A stretch of 12,807 bases of DNA from Phycisphaeraceae bacterium (GTDB taxonomy: Bacteria; Planctomycetota; Phycisphaerae; Phycisphaerales; Phycisphaeraceae): the NCBI GenBank assembly GCA_020850375.1, contig JADZET010000020.1, positions 1 to 12,807 of the forward strand, given 5' to 3'. Below, one piece after another: positions 1 through 8,909 of this stretch. Made by a program: the position numbers and the translations under genes. The stretch's first letter is position 1. Every line of letters begins with the position of its first letter. Below the pieces are notes generated by a model, which saw only the letters and a list, made by a program, of their open reading frames with translations, did not search any database and was not told the origin of the DNA.

Positions 1-22
1 CGAGAAATCTTCGAAAAAACTT

Positions 23-47
23 CCTCCGGGGGTTCCACTCCCCGAGG
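23..47 (+). other. Bulged GC-rich stem-loop in the PEP-CTERM upstream region
   Basis: CCTC (23-26) and GGGG (28-31) can pair with CCCC (40-43) and GAGG (44-47). C27 is bulged and the loop is 8 nt. Only three T residues follow, so it would be a weak terminator of something left of the window. It could equally be an mRNA structure, and its role is unknown. Confidence 0.3.
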
Positions 48-199
48 TTTGATGTATGATCTAGGTGGATGGGAGTAGAAAGACGGAGGGGGATTGCGCG
101 GCCACACACGGTTACTCCTATTCGACCCATAAAACTAAAGAAGCCTTTAAACAACTCGTCAAACGGTTGATTCGTTGACCTTATTGACGACGGCAGCAG

Positions 200-255
200 C
201 CCAGGGTTGTGCACGTGGAGTGGAGAGAGACACACGGGCACCAAACAACCCTGGG
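200..255 (+). promoter_or_regulatory. Long-loop inverted repeat in the PEP-CTERM leader
   Basis: The 11-bp arm at 200-210 is perfectly complementary to 245-255, with a 34-nt loop. It lies 42 bp before the start of the PEP-CTERM gene and just before a second hairpin that covers the ribosome binding site. It could be an RNA leader element or a protein-binding repeat. I could not place a convincing promoter upstream, so whether it is transcribed is not known. Confidence 0.4.
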
Positions 256-261
256 GCCATA

Positions 262-290
262 CCTTCACCTTAAGTTGCCCGTGAAGGAGG
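262..290 (+). promoter_or_regulatory. Strong Shine-Dalgarno partly enclosed in a hairpin
   Basis: AAGGAGG at 284-290 lies 7 nt before the ATG at 298 and is the best ribosome binding site in the window; it fixes the start of the PEP-CTERM gene. CCTTCAC (262-268) is perfectly complementary to GTGAAGG (281-287) across a 12-nt loop, so the first four bases of the site can be paired. This suggests translation is controlled by opening the hairpin. The regulatory role is inferred. Confidence 0.5.
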
Positions 291-297
291 GATTCGC

Positions 298-993
298 ATG
301 CGGAAGCTGCGTCTCTACGCCCTGCTTATTGCCATTGGCTCCACGATGGCGGCGCAAGCCTCGATGAGCTACGGCGATTTTGGGGGAGGAAGCGAAATCG
401 GTTTTCTCAGTGTCACCGAGACCTCGGCCCCCGGTGAAGTTGAGCCTCTTTACGGCGCCCCGACGCTGATCGGCCCGGGCGTGCTGCACTTCAATCCATT
501 GGTTTTCGTCGCCGATGCGCCTCCGGGCGACACCACCGGGTCATTGCTGACGCTGACCATCACTGCGCCAGAGGGCGAGTACCTCTCATCGATCGCCATC
601 CATGAGCTCGGCGACTACGCGACGCTGGGCGTCGGCGCCGTGGTGCAGGCGTCGTTTGAGGCCATCCTCGCCGAGGGCCCCGGCACGGCCAACGTCATCA
701 CCACCGCCGATGACGTCTGGCACAGCTCGCTGGCCCCGGGCTTCATGCTCGGCCACGGCTTCTGGACGCTCGACGGCGTCGTCGACCTGTCGCAGTACGA
801 GGTAAGCAGCGTGGTGTTGTCGCTGGACAACAACCTGCTGGCCGTCGCCCCCAGCGACGCCGCGTCCTTCATCCAGAAAAAGGGCCTGACCATCACCGTC
901 ACGCACGTGCCCGAACCGGCCACGCTCTTCCTCCTGGGCGCCGGCACGGTCATGCTGGTCTACCGCCGGTCCTACCGGGCCCTGACTCACTAA
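298..993 (+). CDS. PEP-CTERM sorting domain protein, secreted, function unknown
   Basis: This is a 231-residue exported protein. Residues 1-21 form a Sec signal peptide: a basic start (MRKLR), a hydrophobic core and a likely cleavage site after AQA. The C-terminus is a typical PEP-CTERM tag: VPEPAT at 204-209, a hydrophobic stretch (LFLLGAGTVMLVY), then arginines. In characterised or predicted systems this tag directs proteins to an exosortase, which removes it during export, often for exopolysaccharide-associated proteins. The body is rich in Gly, Ala, Ser, Thr and Val, has no cysteine, and looks like a beta-rich extracellular domain, but I do not recognise a family. The start is fixed by AAGGAGG seven bases upstream. 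The gene stands alone, between a structured leader and its own terminator. No exosortase gene is in the window. Confidence 0.9.
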   Translation: MRKLRLYALLIAIGSTMAAQASMSYGDFGGGSEIGFLSVTETSAPGEVEPLYGAPTLIGPGVLHFNPLVFVADAPPGDTTGSLLTLTITAPEGEYLSSIAIHELGDYATLGVGAVVQASFEAILAEGPGTANVITTADDVWHSSLAPGFMLGHGFWTLDGVVDLSQYEVSSVVLSLDNNLLAVAPSDAASFIQKKGLTITVTHVPEPATLFLLGAGTVMLVYRRSYRALTH

Positions 994-1019
994 GGCCCTA
1001 GCCCGATCTGATCCCTCCA

Positions 1020-1049
1020 AGCCCCGGACATATCCCGGGGCTTTTTTTT
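1020..1049 (+). terminator. Rho-independent terminator of the PEP-CTERM gene
   Basis: An 8-bp perfect stem, AGCCCCGG (1020-1027) with CCGGGGCT (1035-1042), has a 7-nt loop and runs straight into eight T residues (1042-1049). It lies 27 bp after the stop codon. It separates the PEP-CTERM gene from nuoC. Confidence 0.92.
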
Positions 1050-1174
1050 GTTGCCGATCGTCCGTGCCGGCGCCTTGATGTCTTGTTCGACGCTGGCGAT
1101 CAGGCGGACGGACGGCTACCATCGGAACTCGTTCCGGACCCGCCCCCGCTCACCCGATCCCCGGTGGACACCGC

Positions 1175-1696
1175 ATGACCCCCGCCCAGATCGCCCAGCA
1201 CGTCAGCCGCGTCCTCGGCCAGGCCGTCACCGAGGCCCTGGTCGAGCCCGGCCAGAAGCACCCCCGCCTTCACACCACCGCCGGGCACTGGCGCGCCCTG
1301 GCCGAGCGCCTGGCGAACGACCCCATGCTGGCGTTCGATTGGCTTAGCTGCCTGACCGCCCTGGACTACGCGGCCGACCAGAAGCTCGCAGCCGTCTACG
1401 ACCTGCGTTCGACCCGTCACGGCCACGAGATCGCGGTGAAGGTCTACCTCGACCGCGACAAGCCCGAGCTGCCGACGGTCATGGACCTCTGGCCGGCGGC
1501 CGACTGGCACGAGCGCGAGGCCTACGACCTCATGGGCATCCGCTTCATCGGCCACACGGACCTGCGGCGCATCCTGCTGCCCGAGGACTGGGTCGGCCAC
1601 CCGCTGCGCAAGGACTACGTCTTCCCCCGCCAGTACCAGGGCATCCCCGGCACCTACGAGCTGGACTGGCAGCAGCAGCCGAACTACCCCGGCTGA
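1175..1696 (+). CDS. nuoC: NADH-quinone oxidoreductase subunit C (30 kDa subunit)
   Basis: NuoC is a peripheral-arm subunit of respiratory complex I, which passes electrons from NADH to quinone and pumps protons. The 173-residue product has the 30-kDa-subunit signature at about 112-149: EREAYDLMGIRF, then GHTDLRRILLPEDW and GHPLRKDY. The N-terminal part (about 35-100) fits the family's alpha/beta fold. It is a separate NuoC, not a NuoCD fusion, because it ends soon after the signature. ATG 1175 has GGTGG at 1163-1167, seven bases upstream. Oddly, no other nuo gene lies next to it: a terminator separates it from the PEP-CTERM gene, and the next gene converges on it. The rest of complex I must be encoded elsewhere. 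No clear promoter was seen in 1050-1174. Confidence 0.95.
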   Translation: MTPAQIAQHVSRVLGQAVTEALVEPGQKHPRLHTTAGHWRALAERLANDPMLAFDWLSCLTALDYAADQKLAAVYDLRSTRHGHEIAVKVYLDRDKPELPTVMDLWPAADWHEREAYDLMGIRFIGHTDLRRILLPEDWVGHPLRKDYVFPRQYQGIPGTYELDWQQQPNYPG

Positions 1697-1732
1697 CGCC
1701 CCGACGTTTGTCCTGCTCAATGTTCGGGGGGC
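1697..1732. terminator. Possible weak terminator between nuoC and the BlaI-type gene
   Basis: CCCCGA (1699-1704) can pair with TCGGGG (1724-1729) directly after the nuoC stop, with partial pairing further in. There is no T-run, so this is only a candidate stem-loop. A second GC-rich inverted repeat, GCCGCGG (1789-1795) with CCGCGGC (1815-1821), lies nearer the end of the convergent gene. It is equally unproven. Confidence 0.25.
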
Positions 1733-1847
1733 TTACCGCCGGCCCACAAGCCCGTCCGTCGCTCGTGCCATGAGCACTCGGCGCGACAGCCGCGGTCGCA
1801 CGCGGGCCCCGGCTCCGCGGCGATGTGCCTTGGTCACATGGTCAGGG

Positions 1848-2231
1848 TCAGGACCTGCTCGCGTCGCGCAACAGACCCGCGAGGCGCTGCCTCTGGGCGT
1901 TGGTCCAGGCCGGCTGGGCCGCGTCGACCACCGCCTCGATCGCTCGCTCGGTCGATCCGTCGAAGTAGGTGTGCACGAGTCGGCGGATCGCCGCCCGGGC
2001 CGCCTGCCTGGTGTTTCGCGTCGGCGCGTAGAGATAGCGGATGCCGTCCTTGTGATGGCGGAGATGGTTCTTCTGCTCAAGGATCCGCATCAACGCCCGC
2101 ACGGCCGAGTAGCTCGGCGGGTCGGGAAGCTGCTCGAGCACCTCGGTGACCGAGCACTGTCCCTGACGGTAGATGATGTCCATGATCTGCCGTTCGCGGC
2201 GGGTCAGATCCTCCGAGGCAATCCTGGCCAT
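1848..2231 (-). CDS. BlaI/MecI/CopY-family transcriptional repressor
   Basis: This 127-residue protein has the size and layout of BlaI/MecI repressors. A winged helix-turn-helix covers about residues 9-70, opening LTRRERQIMDII and including SVTEVLEQL and YSAVRALMRILEQK. A C-terminal dimerisation region with SAVRAL-type helices follows (about 75-127). In characterised members a dimer binds a palindrome and a membrane protease of the BlaR1/MecR1 type cleaves the repressor; CopY-type members respond to metal instead. No BlaR-like sensor, beta-lactamase or copper pump adjoins this gene, so the signal and targets are unknown. ATG 2231 is preceded by AAGGA about ten bases upstream. A perfect palindrome in the promoter region suggests autoregulation. 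Confidence 0.88.
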   Translation of the reverse strand: MARIASEDLTRRERQIMDIIYRQGQCSVTEVLEQLPDPPSYSAVRALMRILEQKNHLRHHKDGIRYLYAPTRNTRQAARAAIRRLVHTYFDGSTERAIEAVVDAAQPAWTNAQRQRLAGLLRDASRS

Positions 2232-2319
2232 GGCCCTGGTTCCTTTCTCGAATACGCACCCGAAAGGTCAGCCCGGCTGCCCCGTCGCCGTCGATCCCGG
2301 GTTAGGGTCGGGATCTCAA

Positions 2320-2346
2320 ATACTAGACGTCTAGTCGCTGAAACAA
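2320..2346 (-). promoter_or_regulatory. Candidate promoter with a perfect palindromic operator for the BlaI-type gene
   Basis: ACTAGACGTCTAGT at 2322-2335 is a perfect 14-bp palindrome, 91 bp upstream of the repressor's ATG. Read on the minus strand, TTGTTT (2341-2346) can act as a -35 box and TAGTAT (2320-2325) as a -10 box, with a 15-bp spacer. The boxes are imperfect and the spacer is short. The palindrome lies between and over them, where a bound dimer would block RNA polymerase. BlaI/MecI/CopY repressors bind short palindromes and usually repress themselves; that this is the site here is inferred. Confidence 0.55.
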
Positions 2347-2640
2347 CGGGCTTATTTTAGTTTCTCGGCCGCGTGTGTGCAACGCCACATCAAAATGACT
2401 TCGTGCGAAGATAAAAATGTACATTAGTAGACTCCGTTCGTCCAGCGGATCCGGCCGGAGCGGGCCGTGGGCGCGGATGTTCCGACCGTCGGCCCCGCCG
2501 AAGCGTGCGCGGTTATCGGTCGCGAAAACGCACCGGGCCTGGGACGCCGGCGTTCGTGGGGAGTCAGGTCATGGCCGGAGCGTCATGAATCCAAAAATCA
2601 TCATGAGAAAAACGCGATTGAAGAATGTGATGCTCTACGG

Positions 2641-2651
2641 GCCGATATAAC
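2641..2651 (+). promoter_or_regulatory. Promoter-like -10 element abutting the YjfB-like start codon
   Basis: TATAAC at 2646-2651 matches five of six bases of the sigma-70 -10 box. The overlapping GCCGATAT at 2641-2648 matches seven of eight bases of the flagellar sigma-28 -10 element. Either would start transcription at about the ATG at 2657, giving a leaderless mRNA. No good -35 is seen for either factor: the sigma-28 position (2622-2625) reads AGAA, not TAAA. Confidence 0.4.
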
Positions 2652-2656
2652 AGACC

Positions 2657-2872
2657 ATGCCCAGCATCAGCCCCAGCTCGTGCGGCGGAGATGTCGGTTA
2701 CGCGGTCAGCCTGGCCGTGGCCGTCAAGTCCCAGCAGGCCAGCAAGCAGCAGGGACAGGCCATGATCAAGCTGCTCGAGGCTGTCGCCGAAACACAACGT
2801 CAGACCGCCGCGAACCTCCGGGCGTCCACGCCCGTGGTCCCGTCCGCGGGGCGCCTGGATGTCACCGCCTGA
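2657..2872 (+). CDS. YjfB-like small putative motility protein
   Basis: This 71-residue protein resembles the YjfB family of small putative motility proteins. It has a short variable start, then an alanine- and glutamine-rich amphipathic helix (about 14-50: AVSLAVAVKSQQASKQQGQA, then MIKLLEAV). It ends in a GRLDVTA tail, comparable to the G-x-x-[ILV]-D-V ending I recall for such proteins. The biochemical role of the family is not established. There is no signal peptide or membrane segment. An in-frame stop at 2648-2650 makes ATG 2657 the first ATG. No Shine-Dalgarno precedes it; a -10-like element lies five bases upstream instead, suggesting a leaderless transcript. A flagellin gene at the far end of the window is consistent with a motile organism. 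The family call rests on pattern and length only. Confidence 0.6.
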   Translation: MPSISPSSCGGDVGYAVSLAVAVKSQQASKQQGQAMIKLLEAVAETQRQTAANLRASTPVVPSAGRLDVTA

Positions 2873-2899
2873 TCGTCGGCCTACCCCCCTGCCCCGCAA

Positions 2900-3910
2900 T
2901 CAACCCCATTCGTCCCGCACTTCCTTGCCGATCGCATCGAGCACCGCGGCATGCACCGCACCGTTGCTGGCGATGATCCCGCTGTTGTGCTCGAGCCGTG
3001 GGCCAGAAGAAAAATCCAACGGTTCGCCCCGTGCGTCGGTCACGCGCCCGCCGGCCTCGGCCACCACGATCGCGCCGGCCGCGTGGTCCCAGATGTGCTC
3101 GCGGTAGTCCGCCCGCGTCGGCAGACGCATGTAGACCATCGCGTCGCCCCGGGCCACGGCGACGTACTTGGCCTGCCCGTCCATCCGCAGCGGCGAGCGA
3201 CGCAGTCCCAGCCGCGCGGCGATCCGCGCCGAGGCCGCCTGGTCCGAGTGGCCCGGCTCGTAGGACTCGCAGAACACCGCGTCGGCGGGATCGGCCACGC
3301 CCGACACGCGCACGGGCCGCGCCGAGTCCTCGGACGCCGACGCCGGCCAGAGCGGCATCTGCACCACGCCTCCGCCCCGTCGCCCGAGCATCAGCACACC
3401 CTCGCTCCGCGCCGACGACATCCGCGGGCAGGCCAAGGCGCCGAACACCACATGTCCTTCCTCAATCAACGCCAGAGCGATCGCATAGTGATCGCCGCGG
3501 ATAAAACCTTTCGTGCCGTCGATCGGATCCAGCGTCCAGAAGCGATCGGCATGCCGACGACCGGCGCCGCGATCGATCCAGGCCAGCACCTCCGCTTCCT
3601 GAGCTGGCGTGCCGAGCGTGTCCCCGACACGTTGGATGACTTGCGCACGCTCGGAGGCGTGGTCCGGCTGGCGGAGTTGCGTCGTGCCCTCCTCGGCCAC
3701 GATGGCGTCGTGCGGGAAGGACTCGGCCAGTTGCCGGCAGATCAGCGCCTGCGAGGCGAAGTCCGCCACGGTCACGGGGCTGCGGTCCTGCTTGCTGATC
3801 GCCCCCCCGGCACGCCCGGCCAGCGACGCCTGGACGTCACGGCAGACCGACGCCGCCTCCCGCAGCGCCCGCACCGCCACGGCGGACTCTTTCTCGAAAT
3901 CCTTGTTCAT
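2900..3910 (-). CDS. 3'(2'),5'-bisphosphate nucleotidase, HAL2/SAL1 type
   Basis: Enzymes of this family hydrolyse 3'-phosphoadenosine 5'-phosphate (PAP), a by-product of sulfation and sulfate assimilation, to AMP and phosphate. They need magnesium and are inhibited by lithium and sodium. The 336-residue product has the metal-dependent phosphatase motifs in order: SPVTVADF (44-51), AEEGT with acidic ligands E73/E74, WTLDPIDGTKGF (126-136, the DPxDGT signature) and IWDHAAGAIVVAEAGG (273-288). The run DGQAKYVAVARGDA and the YREHIWDHAAG segment resemble yeast HAL2 and plant SAL1 more than the shorter bacterial CysQ. I chose ATG 3910 because GGAG lies four bases upstream; an in-frame GTG at 3949 would add 13 residues with no family support. 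The gene follows dnaB by 45 bp and is probably co-transcribed with it. Confidence 0.88.
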   Translation of the reverse strand: MNKDFEKESAVAVRALREAASVCRDVQASLAGRAGGAISKQDRSPVTVADFASQALICRQLAESFPHDAIVAEEGTTQLRQPDHASERAQVIQRVGDTLGTPAQEAEVLAWIDRGAGRRHADRFWTLDPIDGTKGFIRGDHYAIALALIEEGHVVFGALACPRMSSARSEGVLMLGRRGGGVVQMPLWPASASEDSARPVRVSGVADPADAVFCESYEPGHSDQAASARIAARLGLRRSPLRMDGQAKYVAVARGDAMVYMRLPTRADYREHIWDHAAGAIVVAEAGGRVTDARGEPLDFSSGPRLEHNSGIIASNGAVHAAVLDAIGKEVRDEWG

Positions 3911-3955
3911 GCTTCTCCCGCACCCGTCGGCCTGATCCTGCCGGCCCACCCCGCG

Positions 3956-5377
3956 TCAGACACCCGGATCGTAGCCGCCCCCGCTCCCGGAGCTGGCCAG
4001 GTTGGCGAAACGCGTGGTGTTGCCGTTGAAGTGCAGCCGCACCGTGCCGGTCGGGCCGTTACGCTGCTTGGAGATGATGACCTCGGCCACGTTGACCTTG
4101 TCCGGGTTCTCCTGGGCCCACTCGGGCTCGTTGTGGTAGTACTCCTCACGGTGGAGCATCATCACCACGTCGGCGTCCTGCTCGATCGAACCCGACTCGC
4201 GCAGGTCGCTCATCCGCGGCCGATGCCCCTCGCGGGCCTCGGGCGAACGGTTGAGCTGGCTCAGGCACACCACCGGGACGTTGAGCTCACGCGCCAGAGC
4301 CTTGATCCCACGCGAGAGCTCCGATACTTCCTGCTGCCGGCTTTCCGCCCCCGGGCTGGACATCAACTGCATGTAGTCGATGAACACAGCCTTGATGTCG
4401 TGCCGCGCCGCCAGGCGTCGGGCGCGAGCCCGCAGCTGCAACAGCGACAGGCCCGGTGAGTCGTCAATCAGCAACGGCGCATCGGCCAGGTCGCCGACCG
4501 TCATCGCCAGCCGGCCGTATTCTTCCTCGCTGAGCATGTTCCGCCGCACGCGGTGCGAGTCGACGCCGCTGCGCGAGCAGAGCAGTCGCTGGGCGAGCTG
4601 CTGCCGGCTCATTTCCAGGGAGAAAACAGCCACGGGCTGCTTGTTCGTCGCGGCGACGTGCTCGGCGATGTTCAGGGCGAAGGCTGTCTTGCCCATGCTT
4701 GGCCGGCCGGCGACGATGATCATCTCGCCGCCCTGCAGGCCGCTGGTCATCTCGTCGAGCTCGAAGAAGCCGGTCTCCAGCCCCGTGAGCTGCTGGCCCT
4801 CGCGGGCCTCGAGCTGGGCGAAGGTTTCTTGGAGCAGTTGGCCCAGCGCCCCGGCCTCGGTCGAGCCCTGCGTCTCGGCCAGACGGAAGATCTCCCGCTC
4901 GGCCAGGTCCACCTGCTCGGCCGCGGGCTCGCCGCTGGTGTAGGCCTTCTGGAGGATCTGGCTCGCTGCGTCGATCAGGCTGCGCAGGACGGCCTTGTCA
5001 CGCACAAGCTTGGCGTAGTAGGCGGCGCTCGACGCCGACGGCACGCCCTCGGCCAGCTCGACGAGGTACTGCACGCCGCCGAGGTCGGCCAGGGCGTTCA
5101 TGTCGGCGAGCTTCTGCTGGAGCTGGACGAGGTCGATCGGGATGTTGCGGTTGTAGAGGTCGACCAGGGCCTGAAAGATCAGGCCGTGGCGGGTCTGGTA
5201 GAAGTCGTCGGGGCTGGTGATGACCTGCACGACCTCGCCGACGAACCGGCCGTCGAGGATCATCGAACCCAAGAGACACATCTCGGCCTCTAGCGCGTGC
5301 GGCGGCAGGCGGTCGAAGAGCTTGGCCAGCTCCGGCGGTCGAGACGTGCGATCTGTGCGGGGCAGCGCGGTGGTCAT
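3956..5377 (-). CDS. dnaB: Replicative DNA helicase DnaB
   Basis: DnaB is the hexameric 5'-3' helicase that unwinds DNA at the replication fork and recruits primase. The 473-residue product has the N-terminal domain (about 18-120: PPHALEAEMCLLGSMI onward), a linker, and the RecA-like ATPase domain from about 195. Walker A is GRPSMGKT (224-231), followed by FSLEMS. Walker B is AVFIDYMQLM, with its acidic residue at about 334. The LSQLNRSPE and SDLRESGSIEQDADVV motifs follow, then a Gly/Ser-rich tail. Length is normal and there is no intein. I chose ATG 5377 because it gives the usual family length. An open frame continues upstream to 5515, but the added residues are Arg-rich and unlike DnaB. 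The Shine-Dalgarno is poor. A perfect 6-bp hairpin (GCCGAC 5405-5410 with GTCGGC 5418-5423) lies just upstream. Confidence 0.96.
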   Translation of the reverse strand: MTTALPRTDRTSRPPELAKLFDRLPPHALEAEMCLLGSMILDGRFVGEVVQVITSPDDFYQTRHGLIFQALVDLYNRNIPIDLVQLQQKLADMNALADLGGVQYLVELAEGVPSASSAAYYAKLVRDKAVLRSLIDAASQILQKAYTSGEPAAEQVDLAEREIFRLAETQGSTEAGALGQLLQETFAQLEAREGQQLTGLETGFFELDEMTSGLQGGEMIIVAGRPSMGKTAFALNIAEHVAATNKQPVAVFSLEMSRQQLAQRLLCSRSGVDSHRVRRNMLSEEEYGRLAMTVGDLADAPLLIDDSPGLSLLQLRARARRLAARHDIKAVFIDYMQLMSSPGAESRQQEVSELSRGIKALARELNVPVVCLSQLNRSPEAREGHRPRMSDLRESGSIEQDADVVMMLHREEYYHNEPEWAQENPDKVNVAEVIISKQRNGPTGTVRLHFNGNTTRFANLASSGSGGGYDPGV

Positions 5378-5534
5378 GACGGTGGCCGATGATCCATTGG
5401 GGAAGCCGACCCGGGGCGTCGGCCTGACTGCTCTTTGAGGGATTCTATATGACCCACGAAACAGGCGTGACGCTTTCGCTGTTGCGTGAGAAAGCTGTCG
5501 TCTTCGACCGACCACTTCCCTAATCCCTAAACCC

Positions 5535-8690
<3,156 letters not shown>

Positions 8691-8697
8691 TGCCTTG

Positions 8698-8725
8698 AGG
8701 ATAAAGACTGTCCGGCGGGTAGCAA
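8698..8725 (-). promoter_or_regulatory. Candidate leuS promoter next to the start codon
   Basis: On the minus strand TTGCTA (8720-8725) and TATCCT (8698-8703) are separated by 16 bp. Each matches four of six consensus bases. The -10 box ends seven bases before the ATG at 8690, so the predicted transcript would begin at or very near the start codon. This would explain the lack of a properly spaced Shine-Dalgarno. A promoter further upstream cannot be excluded. Confidence 0.35.
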
Positions 8726-8909
8726 CTGGCGGCGTTCGAATCACGCTAACTCTTTGCAGTGACCGAGCCTCGATGGCCGATGCCGCTCTCATGAATCGAC
8801 CCGGATCCGGGTGCAAACATCGGCGAAAACGGTAGACTGGGGTTGTTTGTCTTTTTCAAATGGGGTGGCCCCGGCGCTCTCCCCCCGGGCCCTGTGAAAG
8901 GTTTCAGCC

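Larger units (their letters stand above)
2232..2656. other. Intergenic region between the BlaI-type and YjfB-like genes
   Basis: This 425-bp gap holds the BlaI-type promoter and palindrome on its left and the promoter-like sequence of the small downstream gene on its right. It also has a short AT-rich patch with the perfect 10-bp palindrome AATGTACATT at 2416-2425. An open frame of 77 codons begins at 2417, but its product is Arg/Ser-rich low-complexity sequence, has no recognisable family and runs into the downstream promoter-like element. I do not call it a gene. I see no RNA gene or mobile element. Confidence 0.5.

Noticed and set aside
2417..2650. 77-codon open frame in the gap before the YjfB-like gene
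   Set aside because: The product is Arg/Ser-rich low-complexity sequence, no family is recognisable, no ribosome site precedes it, and it runs through the promoter-like sequence of the next gene.
2951..4459. 502-codon open frame on the plus strand
   Set aside because: It lies opposite the nucleotidase and dnaB genes. It is rich in Arg, His and Gly, has no domain, and is the kind of antisense frame expected in high-GC DNA.
5472..5495. GCTTTC/GAAAGC inverted repeat between leuS and dnaB
   Set aside because: A 6-bp stem with a 12-nt loop and no T-run does not make a convincing leuS terminator, and no other role is suggested.
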